NCBI GenBank assembly: GCA_017881725.1
Contig: JADGQO010000073.1
Coordinates: forward strand, 26,533-90,532
Length of the DNA stretch: 64,000 nt
DNA from: Fibrobacteria bacterium
Lineage (GTDB): Bacteria; Fibrobacterota; Fibrobacteria; UBA11236
Direction of reading: 5' to 3'
Made by a program: the position numbers and the translations under genes. Every line of letters starts with the position of its first letter. Within the stretch, counting starts at the first letter, position 1. Positions 24,501 through 32,803 of the stretch are shown piece after piece. Under the pieces are notes generated by a model. It saw only the letters and a list, made by a program, of their open reading frames with translations. It ran no database searches and had not been told where the DNA came from.

Positions 24501-26505
24501 GGGGGGAACCTTAACGTTACGGGCCCACGGTGAGGGTCTGGCCATGGACAAGGCCGATGGAATCGCGACCATCTATTTCGGAGATTCGGTGGAAAGCGAG
24601 ACGCCCATTTCCGTGACGCAAGGGGCATTCGATCTGACGCATCATTTTACCGCCTTGCCCACCACCTTGGCCGCAGCCATGAAAAACGGAAAGGTCATCG
24701 TGGATTATTGGGATGATGGGAAGTCCCGCGAGGTTTCCGCGCCCTTTTCGTCCTTGGACTGGCTGATCGATTCAGTAGGCATTTCTCCCGCCGATGCGGC
24801 TCCGGGGGATTCCGTTTCCATACAAATGCGGCTGGCGACGGTTTATCCGAAAACATCCTTTCAATCCGGTGTGGCGTTATTCGCGGTCGGCCCGAGTGAT
24901 GCTGCCCCGGCCTTCCCGGATGAAAGCCAGCAAGTATTGCAAAGCGCCGACGGAGTGCATTTCCAATCGGCGCATAAAGTCAAGTTATTGGTGCCGCCTG
25001 GAAATTTCGTACATCCTCGGGCCTACCTGGCCTTCCGAATATTTCTTCAGGTCATGAATGATTTAGGCCAGCCCATGCAAACGCTTTCCAATCTGAATTC
25101 GCGGACTTACTCCGTCCCCCTGTCCGAGCTGGCGCGCCTGGAAATTCCCACTCCGGCCTTCCGCCTCCCCATCCAGGATAAGCTCGGCGTTTGGATTCCC
25201 ATTCACAACCGGGGATTGGGCACGGCCAAATTGTTCAGCCTGGCATTGACGGAAGATCCGCAAGGCGCGCAACCGATTTTCGATACCCTGCGATTTAGCG
25301 GCGAGTTGGGGACTGGTAAAATTGATTCCCTGTTTTTCAACCTGGCGGACAGCATGGTGAACGGAAAAACCCTGCGCGTCGAATTGCTCCCAGCCCGGCC
25401 CGGAGAGGTCGCTGCGGTCGGCGCAGCCCGAGATTCCGTGCTTCACGTACAAACCATCTTATTAGGTGCGGGAGATGATTTCACCCTCGATCCGCAAGGA
25501 ACAAAAGTATCCCTGTCGAAATCCGGTAAGCCAGCGCGTATTTTCGTGGAACGCTCTCCTCTCGACTCCTTACCCGGATATTTGCGGCCCGCATCTATGC
25601 GGCCCGTACCGACGGGAGGCCCCGATGGTCGCATGCATATATCCCTATCCTCCAACGCGAATTCCGCAAATGAATGGATCGTTTCGGCCGTAAAAAAACC
25701 GCCGGGGATTTCCGCTGGAGTAAAAACCACGGCGAACTCCGAGCCCATTCCGCCGGGGCCCGCATGGCATTATCGGGACGACCAGGGATTGGTTTGGCTC
25801 AAGTTGGATTCACTGTCCGATGCGAACATGTTTTTCAATTCGCGCTTGCTTGGAAATGGTTATTACGCCCTGTTGCAAAATTCGGATCTGGACGCCCCGT
25901 TGATCCAGATGAGCAGCCGAGGCCAAACGCTTCTGCCCGATGATTTTGTTCCGTTGCATACGGCCATCGATATCGTAATCCGCGACGGACAAGGCGTGGA
26001 CCTGGTTTCCCACCCTCCGGTCGTTACCCTGAACGGCGCGTCCCCGGACTCCACTGCGCTGAGCCGTGATGCGTCACGGTTCCCGACCCTGGCCCGCCTG
26101 AATTTTTTACCGAAGCGGACTTCCGGGCTCGATTCCCTGCGCGTCGTGGCTCGGGATATTTCCGGAAACATCGCCGCGAAAACCTTGGTGTACCGCATGG
26201 GCGAAAGCCTGTCCATCAAGGATTTGGGAGCCTATCCGAATCCCTTCGCGGACACCACCACCTTCGTTTTTAGTTTGACGGATTATTGCGATCGGGTCGA
26301 TTTAAAGGTCTATTCGCGCGCGGGCCGCCTGGTGCGGGGCCTGGAAGAGCGCAACGTGGTCGGATACCAGGAAGTGCCGTGGGATGGACGCGGGGAACGC
26401 GGGGGCGAAATCGCCAATGGATTGTATTTCCTTAAGGTGACCGCAACGGCAGGGTCTTCGCAGTCCACGCGCATCTTCAAGTTGTTCAAGAAGCGTCGCA
26501 AATAA
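21523..26505 (+). CDS. C25 (gingipain) family protein, PorU-like, with FlgD-type C-terminal domain
   Basis: This 1660-residue secreted protein begins with a signal peptide. Residues about 215-290 carry the PorU-like element with SSIDPRYMRLYQDG and 'DPGDFIEFIGNR'. The peptidase C25 domain covers about 620-980 and has the Cys-His dyad: His846 in FVGHGGG and Cys882 in ASITCLTG. Beta-rich domains follow, and the last 85 residues form a FlgD-like Ig domain (AYPNPF, PWDGRGERGGEIANGLYFLKV). In type IX secretion systems the sortase PorU is such a C25 protein; extracellular gingipain-like proteases are the alternative. The ATG is chosen because it overlaps the upstream stop (ATGA) and begins at the signal peptide. 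Confidence 0.85.
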   Translation: MKPFLSRWRIALALGALMGSSGLPAAWSLTGIQKPFSQATTRTASMSPQMPSSPAKGEWTLLATDSKGFRAAWQSSFPSSNPTASRARKLGERTLSFAVPPGTVPVVTVESQQSDSGAGSFTVTPTSRFRDVTLAAMVWNPGGFSGLSRVRIASFRIDFKTVSGRNFRSAFAPPANSPAEQALSSWLINYVQSRNFRSAPVTVLAKSSAAGPGPSAFLPRQRLLIKTRGQNIEVVEFAALDKAGLPLSSIDPRYMRLYQDGVEKPMYIQGQDDGHWDPGDFIEFIGNRPVGVNSYNSFYSATADFMLTWGGGTLGLRAPFVPVAPRQMSAGIFDSATVKRAQPFHVHDHQEQDLEILRIGSTSADDIVDLGSRVEENELTDFWFWTKVGTQKDSRDVEFNLGYNAATQAFGTDAGSSQASGAGDLRIVVNLKGVTNNSNADPDHHVKFLLNGTDISLVGGARNDAVWEGQNSFTWKSSPLKPGILLPGKNVLTMQKVNDLFTSNGTLVENQDAYLNYFELDFPASYKVQGDMLRFSNSFPDSVGNVGFSLDGFSTAAVSIWDLAGRKLANFGITNQGSRIQINLVDSLSGATSYLACGLDKREKPDLHLDTLPDLLNPSEGADDIFITQKYLRGPALDSLVAFHRKQGLRCAIVMADHIYQTFGDGSMDPAAIRRFTQYAYANWPRPAPTYLTLVGDASTWFDKQSGSFQVTTVPTHLVNISGWGVAADDDYFAKVNGEDDLADLFIGRIPVTTPAELSGVVHKTILLETARPAGHWQNKALLISGYESSFMDQNSVLESIAAANDRQISRVDLYPGSPYYEDRIRLGNFLNQLDSGFNLVTFVGHGGGAVWSDAGVLTLKEIDAGKVNGDFPIPLVASITCLTGYFEDVAARSLGEEMVRLEKGGAASFYGAAGYISNAAGTPLSSELVSAATGNVYGTVGALITQSENLVRLKTGDAFLPILAEFNLLGDPALHLSFASAEGILTLQPQSLGGTLTLRAHGEGLAMDKADGIATIYFGDSVESETPISVTQGAFDLTHHFTALPTTLAAAMKNGKVIVDYWDDGKSREVSAPFSSLDWLIDSVGISPADAAPGDSVSIQMRLATVYPKTSFQSGVALFAVGPSDAAPAFPDESQQVLQSADGVHFQSAHKVKLLVPPGNFVHPRAYLAFRIFLQVMNDLGQPMQTLSNLNSRTYSVPLSELARLEIPTPAFRLPIQDKLGVWIPIHNRGLGTAKLFSLALTEDPQGAQPIFDTLRFSGELGTGKIDSLFFNLADSMVNGKTLRVELLPARPGEVAAVGAARDSVLHVQTILLGAGDDFTLDPQGTKVSLSKSGKPARIFVERSPLDSLPGYLRPASMRPVPTGGPDGRMHISLSSNANSANEWIVSAVKKPPGISAGVKTTANSEPIPPGPAWHYRDDQGLVWLKLDSLSDANMFFNSRLLGNGYYALLQNSDLDAPLIQMSSRGQTLLPDDFVPLHTAIDIVIRDGQGVDLVSHPPVVTLNGASPDSTALSRDASRFPTLARLNFLPKRTSGLDSLRVVARDISGNIAAKTLVYRMGESLSIKDLGAYPNPFADTTTFVFSLTDYCDRVDLKVYSRAGRLVRGLEERNVVGYQEVPWDGRGERGGEIANGLYFLKVTATAGSSQSTRIFKLFKKRRK
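21889..21920. repeat. Clustered GTAAC-type half-sites at 11-bp steps
   Basis: Within the C25 gene, GTAAC (21889), GTCAC (21900) and GTGAC (21911) follow each other every 11 bases, and GTTAC (21916) abuts the last. The pairs form GTAAC-N6-GTCAC and GTCAC-N6-GTGAC dyads. It is a variant cluster of the dispersed palindrome. Confidence 0.5.
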
Positions 26506-26532
26506 TTTGGCGAAGGAGTATCTTTCGCTAGC

Positions 26533-27369
26533 ATGATGCGCGATGCCGAACCGGAAGCCGAAGACGACGGAAATGACGGAGATAATGGAAAAGGCCCCGA
26601 GGCCGAGCAGGAAAATCCGGAAGAGATTTTCTCCCCTCCCGAAATCCACGACCCCTTGTCTCCTTTGGCTCCCGGCCTTTATCTCGTGGCCACGCCCATC
26701 GGGAATTTGGAAGACATCACCTTTCGCGCCGTAAGAATCCTGAAGTCCGCTGATTTGATTTTGGCAGAGGACACGCGGCACTCACGGGTTTTGTTGAGCC
26801 ACTACGGCATCGGCCGTCCCAGCGAGAGCTACAATGATTTCAATAAGGAAAAACGCACGCCGGGTTACATCGACAGGTTGAAACAAGGCCAACGTCTGGC
26901 CTTGATCTGTGATGCAGGGACTCCCGGCATCGCGGATCCGGCCTTCAATTTGGTAAAGGCGGCGCTGGCGGAAAACGTGAAGGTTTTCCCGATTCCCGGC
27001 CCGTGCGCGTTGATTACGGCATTGACCGGTTCGGGAATGCCCACCGACCGGTTCGCTTTCGAAAATTTTCCGCCCAAGAAATCCGCCCAACGTCTTCGCA
27101 AACTGGAAACCTTGAAAGCCCGCTGGGGCGAAGACGAACAGCATGCTCCGACGCTGGCTTTTTATGTTTCGCCGCACCAGGTGCGTCAATTCCTGGAGGA
27201 AATCGGAGAAGTATTCGGGCCGGAGCATCATGTCGTATTGGCCCGGGAGCTTACCAAGAAATTCGAAGAGTTCCTGGCCGGTCCGGTTTCCAAGCTGCGC
27301 GAACATTATCGCGAGCGCACGCCGAAGGGGGAATTCGTCCTGCTTCTCCACCCGCAAAATAAACGCTGA
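26533..27369 (+). CDS. rsmI: 16S rRNA (cytidine-1402-2'-O)-methyltransferase
   Basis: RsmI methylates the ribose of C1402 in the decoding centre, using S-adenosylmethionine. The tetrapyrrole-methylase fold is obvious: LYLVATPIGNLEDITFRA, 'LAEDTRHSRVLLSHYGI', CDAGTPGIADPAFNLV, 'PIPGPCALITALTGSGMPTD' and FENFPPKKSAQRLRKL. The 278 residues include an acidic N-terminal extension of about 44 residues (DDGNDGDNGKGPEAE) that typical RsmI proteins lack. It may be real or the start may be further in, but no better ribosome site was seen than AAGGAG 13 bases before ATG 26533. The stop and the lnt start overlap (TGATG), so the two genes are translationally coupled. Confidence 0.95.
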   Translation: MMRDAEPEAEDDGNDGDNGKGPEAEQENPEEIFSPPEIHDPLSPLAPGLYLVATPIGNLEDITFRAVRILKSADLILAEDTRHSRVLLSHYGIGRPSESYNDFNKEKRTPGYIDRLKQGQRLALICDAGTPGIADPAFNLVKAALAENVKVFPIPGPCALITALTGSGMPTDRFAFENFPPKKSAQRLRKLETLKARWGEDEQHAPTLAFYVSPHQVRQFLEEIGEVFGPEHHVVLARELTKKFEEFLAGPVSKLREHYRERTPKGEFVLLLHPQNKR

Positions 27370-28946
27370 TGCTCAAAGCGATTTTACTTCGCCTGCGCCC
27401 GAGCCGTCCTATCTGGCCTTTATTAGGCTGGATCATTTTCTCATCCGCCGCCTGGGCCTTATGCTACCCGCCCTTTCCGCTGGGGCCATTAGCCTTCGTC
27501 GTCCTCATCCCTGCCATGCTGGCGACCTTACGGCTTAACCTGAAACAAGCCTTCGCCTATCATTTCGCCAGTGGCATCGTTTACAACATCATCATGTACT
27601 GGTGGATTTACAATGTGATGAAAGTCGGTCCGGCGCTGGTGATTGGGTTCGGCCTCATCCTGCTCATTCTGTTCTTGTCTCTTTTTAACGCGCTCCTGGG
27701 TTGGCTGTTCGGGGTATTGGCGCGTCTCCCCTATGGGCTGTTGGCCTATCCGTTTTTATGGTCAGGATTGGAGGTTCTGCGCACGCGCGGGGAAATGTCC
27801 TTTCCCTGGAACGACATGGGTTATGCCCTGGGAAACTGGCCCGTAATGATCCAAAGCGCGTCCTGGCTGGGAGTATTCGGATTAACCTTTGTTATTGTCG
27901 TCACGAATGTCGGTTGGCTTTCTGCATTTCGCGCATGGCGCGGCGGGAGATGGGCGTTGGGTTTTGCTTCGGCGGCGGTTTCCTTACTGATACCGTTATT
28001 GATCTGCGCCCAAGGATTGGTATCCCTGGACGCGCCCGACGTTGCGCCGATCGCGACCATGGACATATCCTTGATTCAACCGGCCATTCCGCAAACCAAG
28101 AAATGGGATGAGCATTATTTCCAGGAGGTGATGCAAAAAACTTGGGACACCATGGATAGTTCAGCCACCTCGATTGACGGCACGGACTTGATGGTCTTGG
28201 CGGAAACGGCCGTTCCGGATTTCCTGAAAAGCCGCGACGAGGTGATTGCGCATTTCCGCGCGAAGGCCCGTAAAACCGGCGCTGATATCGTCGTCGGCGC
28301 TTTGGATGCGATTCCCGACCCCAAGCCCTATCACGCTTATCTCTTTTTCAATTCCGCTTTCCTGTTCCGGGGCCATGCCCCCGAAGATACTTTGGAACAG
28401 TACTCCAAAATCAGGTTGGTGCCCTTCAGCGAGCGCCTGCCCTTCGACGACGTCTTTCCCATCATCAACTATGTCAATCTCGGGGAGGGCGACTTTTCTC
28501 CCGGAACCGACATTAAGATCTGGCGGAACCGGGTCCCGTACGCGCCTTCGATTTGTTATGAAATCATTTATCCCGACCTGGCTCGGGAAATGCGCCGCCG
28601 GGGAGCGCAATTGTTCGTCAATATCACTAATGATGGATGGTTCGGTTACAGCAATGCGCCCTACCAACACGCCAACATCGCCCGATTCCGCGCCGTGGAA
28701 ACCGGCGTCCCAATCGCGCGCTGCGCCAACGCCGGCATCAGCGTGTTCTATGATTATAAAGGACGCGTGGTGTCGAAAACAAAGTTGTTCCAGCAGAGCG
28801 TTTTGCGCTGCAAATTACCGATCAAGGTTCGCGATACTTGGTACTTGCAGCATGGGGATGCCGTGGAAAATCTCTTAGCGTGGATTTTCCCATTCGGGTT
28901 TTTAGCTTGCTGCGTTCTAGCCATAAAAGGAAAATTATTCGGCTGA
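27369..28946 (+). CDS. lnt: Apolipoprotein N-acyltransferase
   Basis: Lnt adds the third acyl chain to the N-terminal Cys of lipoproteins in the inner membrane, which fits the many lipoproteins of this window and a diderm cell. The 525 residues start with six to seven membrane helices (about 15-215), then a nitrilase-type domain in the periplasm (about 240-490) with the triad Glu279 (LAETAVPDF), Lys347 (YSKIRLVPF) and Cys396 (PSICYEIIYP), and a last membrane helix. It is coupled to rsmI by overlapping codons. Its last 12 bases overlap the end of the convergent small gene. Confidence 0.95.
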   Translation: MLKAILLRLRPSRPIWPLLGWIIFSSAAWALCYPPFPLGPLAFVVLIPAMLATLRLNLKQAFAYHFASGIVYNIIMYWWIYNVMKVGPALVIGFGLILLILFLSLFNALLGWLFGVLARLPYGLLAYPFLWSGLEVLRTRGEMSFPWNDMGYALGNWPVMIQSASWLGVFGLTFVIVVTNVGWLSAFRAWRGGRWALGFASAAVSLLIPLLICAQGLVSLDAPDVAPIATMDISLIQPAIPQTKKWDEHYFQEVMQKTWDTMDSSATSIDGTDLMVLAETAVPDFLKSRDEVIAHFRAKARKTGADIVVGALDAIPDPKPYHAYLFFNSAFLFRGHAPEDTLEQYSKIRLVPFSERLPFDDVFPIINYVNLGEGDFSPGTDIKIWRNRVPYAPSICYEIIYPDLAREMRRRGAQLFVNITNDGWFGYSNAPYQHANIARFRAVETGVPIARCANAGISVFYDYKGRVVSKTKLFQQSVLRCKLPIKVRDTWYLQHGDAVENLLAWIFPFGFLACCVLAIKGKLFG

Positions 28947-29282
28947 CGATTGTGAGGGCTCTAGGTTCAATCCAATCCGAACTTCTTTCCAATACCGGAG
29001 CATCTTCTCACGGATTACGCTAGGCTCTAGGTCCTGCAACGCTTCCAGCAAAGGCCCCACCTCCACGAGTTGATTTTTACCGCCTCCACATTCAACCAGG
29101 CCCACCGGCCCTCCGGAATAAATCAGGTTGCAGAAATTGAAGGAACAACGAATGAAGTGCCGACCGGATATGGAAACGTTTTCGGACAGGAACTCCCTGC
29201 CTTGAACGATTTCCAATCCAGGCGCGGGCCGCAGGGCTTCATCCTGGGAACCCTGATTAGCCGCTGGTGTTTTTTCTTCCAT
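28935..29282 (-). CDS. Small uncharacterised protein downstream of panB
   Basis: This 115-residue protein starts at ATG 29282 (GGAAGA seven bases before); a longer reading would overlap panB and is unlikely. The middle has the pattern LSENVSISGRHFIRCSFNFC followed by NLIYSGGPVGLVECG, a short pentapeptide-like or beta-helical motif (xGxxFxxCxFxxCxLxYxGG) seen in small uncharacterised bacterial proteins. The C-terminus is a charged helix. It follows panB by 28 bases on the same strand, so it is the last gene of the leftward run. No function can be given. Confidence 0.65.
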   Translation of the reverse strand: MEEKTPAANQGSQDEALRPAPGLEIVQGREFLSENVSISGRHFIRCSFNFCNLIYSGGPVGLVECGGGKNQLVEVGPLLEALQDLEPSVIREKMLRYWKEVRIGLNLEPSQSSAE

Positions 29283-29310
29283 GAATGAATCTTCCGCTGC
29301 TATGGGATTT

Positions 29311-30063
29311 CTAAACCGGGGGAAAAGCATGCTTGCGCACGGCATCGCAATAGCCCCGTGCGCCCCGCAACGCTTCTTGGCGGACATCGGAAAAGGCTTT
29401 GGCGAAGGGCGGCAAATGGCCTCCGCGAATTCCGAGAAAGTCATGCAAGACCAAGACTTGGCCATTCACTCCGGGCCCCGCGCCGATGCCGATAGTGGGT
29501 ATGGGGATGCGAGCGGTGATTTGCGCGGCCAGGTCGAATGCCATATGTTCCAGGACCAAGGCGACGGCTCCGGCTTGCGCCAATCCTTCTGCGGCGCTTA
29601 AAACCTCATCACGCTCCCGATCGGAATGCCCGACCTGCTTGAACGATTTGGCTGTCTGGGGAAGCAAGCCCAAATGGCCAATCACGGCGATTCCTTCGGA
29701 CGTAATCGCCCTCACGGCGTCGAACTTGGGACCCTCCAGTTTCACCGAATGCGCTCCGCAGTCCCTAAAGCGTTTGGCGTTCATGGCCGCTAAGGCAGGT
29801 TGCGCATCGGAGCCATAAGGCATATCCGCGACGATATGCGTTAGCGGCGCGCCCCGCGACGCCGCACCTACGAACAGGCACATCGCGTCCATGCCGACTT
29901 CCCGTGTGGACGAAAGACCCAATACCACATTGGCCAAGGAATCGCCGACCAGGATGAGATCCACTCCCGCTTCCTCTAAAATGGCCGCGAAGGGGAAATC
30001 ATATGCCGTGGCCATCACCAAGGGTTCACGTTTAAAACGGGGGAAATCGCCGGCAAGAATCAT
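29311..30063 (-). CDS. panB: 3-methyl-2-oxobutanoate hydroxymethyltransferase
   Basis: PanB makes ketopantoate from 2-oxoisovalerate and methylene-tetrahydrofolate, the first step of pantothenate and coenzyme A synthesis. The TIM-barrel motifs are present: MATAYDFPFA, LILVGDSLANVVLG, 'THIVADMPYGSDAQPALAAM' with the metal and substrate contacts, HSVKLEGPKFDAV, IGHLGLLPQTAKSF and TIGIGAGPGVNGQVLVLHD. The ATG at 30063 gives 250 residues, near the family norm. A TTG at 30081 that overlaps the gluQ stop would add six. No panC or panD is in the window. Confidence 0.93.
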   Translation of the reverse strand: MILAGDFPRFKREPLVMATAYDFPFAAILEEAGVDLILVGDSLANVVLGLSSTREVGMDAMCLFVGAASRGAPLTHIVADMPYGSDAQPALAAMNAKRFRDCGAHSVKLEGPKFDAVRAITSEGIAVIGHLGLLPQTAKSFKQVGHSDRERDEVLSAAEGLAQAGAVALVLEHMAFDLAAQITARIPIPTIGIGAGPGVNGQVLVLHDFLGIRGGHLPPFAKAFSDVRQEALRGARGYCDAVRKHAFPPV

Positions 30064-30077
30064 AAGTGAAAAATAGT

Positions 30078-31142
30078 TCAACCGGGCCGGGAAAATGGCC
30101 CGTTCCAGTCCGGATATTCGCGCAGGAAATCATCGCCTTGGAAATCCGTCCTCGGAATGCTCAGGGGCGAAAACTTTTCCAACAACGCAGGCAACCCTAA
30201 AGTCCATGGCTCACCCATCCGGCCCAAACCCAGTTTCGCGCCGAAGAACCCCAGTAAACAAGATAATCCGCCAGAGGAGTCGCTCAGTACCTTCAAAGCA
30301 AATCTTCCTGGTTCGCGCGCGGAACCGGGTTCGCGCGCGAAACAAGGTTCGCGGGCGGAATGTACGGACTTGGAAATTTTTTCCCTCGCACCGTCCAGGA
30401 ACAGGCCATGATGAAAAAAGCGGGCTTGGGTCAGGTTCACTCCCAAGCATTGGGCCAAGTACAATTGTGCCCCCGTCGACCGCAACAAGTCGCGCCCGCG
30501 CACCACGAGATTAACGCCCAACTCGTCATCATCCACAACTGACGCCAATTGATACGCAGGCAAGCCATCCTTTTTCCAAACGAGGAAATCTCCCATTTCC
30601 AAATCGGGACGGGCCATTGATTCATCGCCGAAAATATCCCGGATGAAGACCGCGGTACCTGTCGGCACCAGAATGCGCACTGCGGTAGGAGCGGACGAAC
30701 CACCAATATTTATGGTCAAATTCCGATTCCGGCACGTGCCTGGATAAATTCCCGGTCGACCCAAAGCCTCCGCGGCGCGCCGGGCGGTTTCCCGGCTGCA
30801 ATCACAGGCATACAGCAGCGGTGCCGAGGGGTTATCGTTTTTTAGCGGACGCAAAAATCCGGCATAATGATCCACGCGAGACCGCTGCCCGCCTTGCGCG
30901 AAAAATTCGGCCGCCGTCCGCGGCCCGGAGTCCCAGTCCAATCCCAACCAGCGTAAGGAACGGAAAATATCCTCCACGTATTCGGGCCGGTACCGGTCGG
31001 AATCCAAATCATCGATCCGTAAATGGAGTCGTCCGTCGGCGTTGCGGGCCAAAAGCCAGGTCAAGACAAACGACCAAGCGTTGCCTATATGCAGGTAACC
31101 GCTAGGAGTTGGAGCGATGCGGGTGATCCATTGCGACGGCAT
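30078..31142 (-). CDS. gluQ: Glutamyl-queuosine tRNA(Asp) synthetase
   Basis: This truncated glutamyl-tRNA synthetase paralogue attaches glutamate to the queuosine base of tRNA(Asp). It has the Rossmann ATP site RIAPTPSGYLHIGNA (HIGH-type), LRIDDLDSDRYRPEYVEDI, four Cys/His positions for zinc (CDCSRE and YPGTCRNR) and the KMSKS-type loop REKISKS. It lacks the anticodon-binding domains, as GluQ does. The length of about 354 exceeds the E. coli form (about 300). An insertion with three AREP repeats lies just after KISKS. ATG 31142 with GGAA is preferred to 31154, which overlaps recO. It sits between recO and panB. Confidence 0.9.
   Translation of the reverse strand: MPSQWITRIAPTPSGYLHIGNAWSFVLTWLLARNADGRLHLRIDDLDSDRYRPEYVEDIFRSLRWLGLDWDSGPRTAAEFFAQGGQRSRVDHYAGFLRPLKNDNPSAPLLYACDCSRETARRAAEALGRPGIYPGTCRNRNLTINIGGSSAPTAVRILVPTGTAVFIRDIFGDESMARPDLEMGDFLVWKKDGLPAYQLASVVDDDELGVNLVVRGRDLLRSTGAQLYLAQCLGVNLTQARFFHHGLFLDGAREKISKSVHSAREPCFAREPGSAREPGRFALKVLSDSSGGLSCLLGFFGAKLGLGRMGEPWTLGLPALLEKFSPLSIPRTDFQGDDFLREYPDWNGPFSRPG
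30310..30360 (-). repeat. Three tandem 18-base repeats in gluQ
   Basis: Three units beginning GGTTCGCG(C/G)GCGG on the plus strand (30310, 30328, 30346) encode repeated Ala-Arg-Glu-Pro blocks right after the KISKS motif of GluQ. The period of 18 keeps the frame. They look like slippage-type expansion. Confidence 0.75.
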
Positions 31143-31143
31143 G

Positions 31144-31914
31144 TCACGTTCCATCCGTCATTTGACGGTAAAAGGCCATCGATTTCACCGGACGCTCTCC
31201 CCCGGCATGCTTACCTAAAAATCCAAGCAAAAAGTTTTCCGCCTGAATTTCCTCCTTGCGCGGAATGCGCCCCGCGCGTAGTCCCATCGTCTGCACTCGA
31301 TCCAACCAAATCAAAAGCCGGCGGGAAAAGGAAAGTTCACCTCCACCGATCGGACCGGAACAGTCCAGGCATACAGGCCCGCCCGATTCAGGATCCAGCC
31401 GTAACCGCAAACCCACGGCCTCGGAACCGCATTGCACGCATCGGGAAAACTGCGGACTGAATCCGGATATGGAACACAAGCTGAGCAGAAAATCGCAGGC
31501 ATGGAGAACAGGATCGAATCCTTTGGAATCGGCTTCATCCAATCGTTCCAGACTTTCCAGCAATAAATGGTAATGCGGCGGCGACGGATGCGGCTCATGC
31601 ATGTACTTCAAATACACTTCCAAAAACACATTGGCCAAGGCCTGACGCGCAGGTTCGGACTTCAACCGGGGGAAATCCCGCACCAGTCCCACATCGGTCA
31701 GGGTGTGGATTTCGGTTTTGGATTTTTCGGGATACACCAGTTGTACCACTGTAAAGGCGTCCAGCAAGCCGTGGAACTTGGATTTTTGACGCTTGGCGCC
31801 CTTGGCCATTAAGGTGATTAAACCCGAGTAGCGCGTGAACGCTTTAAGGATGAGGCTCGTCTCTGAGAACGGCGTCCGACGCAAGATGAGGCCATGAGAT
31901 TTTACGGCCGGCAT
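31144..31914 (-). CDS. recO: DNA repair protein RecO
   Basis: RecO helps load RecA on single-stranded DNA at gaps, together with RecR. The 256 residues show the N-terminal OB-fold ('GLILRRTPFSETSLILKAFT', TLMAKGAKRQKSKFHGLLD), the helical middle with NVFLEVYLKYMHEP, and a C4 zinc site (CVQCG and CLDCS) at about 165-190, then the C-terminal 'RLLIWLDRVQTM'. Order and length are normal. It lies in a leftward run with ispG, trmJ, gluQ and panB. The end nearly touches the start of gluQ. Confidence 0.93.
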   Translation of the reverse strand: MPAVKSHGLILRRTPFSETSLILKAFTRYSGLITLMAKGAKRQKSKFHGLLDAFTVVQLVYPEKSKTEIHTLTDVGLVRDFPRLKSEPARQALANVFLEVYLKYMHEPHPSPPHYHLLLESLERLDEADSKGFDPVLHACDFLLSLCSISGFSPQFSRCVQCGSEAVGLRLRLDPESGGPVCLDCSGPIGGGELSFSRRLLIWLDRVQTMGLRAGRIPRKEEIQAENFLLGFLGKHAGGERPVKSMAFYRQMTDGT

Positions 31915-31929
31915 GCCTGGTCCAGGGGC

Positions 31930-32790
31930 TTAAAAATGATAGGCCATCGCCCATTCCGCGGTACCGAAACTCGGCAAGGCGGAGTGATAATAGGGTTCGA
32001 ATGAAACCGTATTCGCATTGGCCCAAATCGGCATCCACGCTACCGGAAACCGGCATTCGACTTTGACTTCCCCCAAGGCCGGATGCTTTTGGAAAGCTTC
32101 CAGCGGATAACCAAAAGGCAAGTTCAACAATTGGAAGCAGCCTGCCTTCCAGTCGAATTCCGGGGAGCGGGAAATTTGCCCTGCGGAATCGATTGTAAAT
32201 CCACCCGACAACGGCAAGTACCTGATCAAATCACAATCCACGTTAAAGCGCGTACAAGGCCATCCGGCATGGGGAAAAAACGGATGCGCGAACCATCGCA
32301 ACGGCACCGGGGTATCATTCAGGTTACGTAGGGAGGTCTTGGAGGTGACCGTGCGGCCGGACAGGCGGATCTGGCGCGTCAATTCAAAATCCCAGCCCTG
32401 GAATTTCTGCCTGGAAACCATGGTGCAGACGGCCAGTTCGATGTGGACGTCCCATGGGCAAAACTCGGTGACGACAAAGTTATTGCGCACGTGGAAAGGT
32501 TTCACCGGGCTGGTGCGTTTCACGCGACCGACGCCGATAACCCAAACATCCTCCCCGACCGGAGCTGAATCTTGGCCCAACGCGATTTCAAACGCCTCGG
32601 GTATGCCTTGTCCGTCGAAAGGGGAAGGATTGGGATTCGGGTACTGCGGTCCGGATAACAAAGCTCCATGCACATCATCCGTGATTTGCCAGATATATCC
32701 GCCCACGCAATAACGCGATCCGCAGCGTTCCAAATCGGCGCGCGGATCCAGCAAGGTTACGCGCAGCCCGGAAGATTGGAGGTCGATCAT
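31930..32790 (-). CDS. Galactose-mutarotase-like (aldose epimerase fold) protein
   Basis: The 286 residues have the aldose-1-epimerase-like beta-sandwich pattern. It begins ERCGSRYCVGGYIWQITD, GPQYPNPNPSPFDGQGIPEAF, continues with 'LTRQIRLSGRTVTSKTSLRN' and PLRWFAHPFFPH with a conserved His, and ends SFEPYYHS with a possible catalytic Glu. The GGYIWQI-GPLLSGP-type opening is common to uncharacterised proteins next to sugar genes. Its natural substrate cannot be inferred, as the neighbours (trmJ and recO) are housekeeping genes. It could equally be a non-catalytic carbohydrate-binding member of the fold. Confidence 0.75.
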   Translation of the reverse strand: MIDLQSSGLRVTLLDPRADLERCGSRYCVGGYIWQITDDVHGALLSGPQYPNPNPSPFDGQGIPEAFEIALGQDSAPVGEDVWVIGVGRVKRTSPVKPFHVRNNFVVTEFCPWDVHIELAVCTMVSRQKFQGWDFELTRQIRLSGRTVTSKTSLRNLNDTPVPLRWFAHPFFPHAGWPCTRFNVDCDLIRYLPLSGGFTIDSAGQISRSPEFDWKAGCFQLLNLPFGYPLEAFQKHPALGEVKVECRFPVAWMPIWANANTVSFEPYYHSALPSFGTAEWAMAYHF

Positions 32791-32803
32791 ACTGTGGAAA
32801 AAG

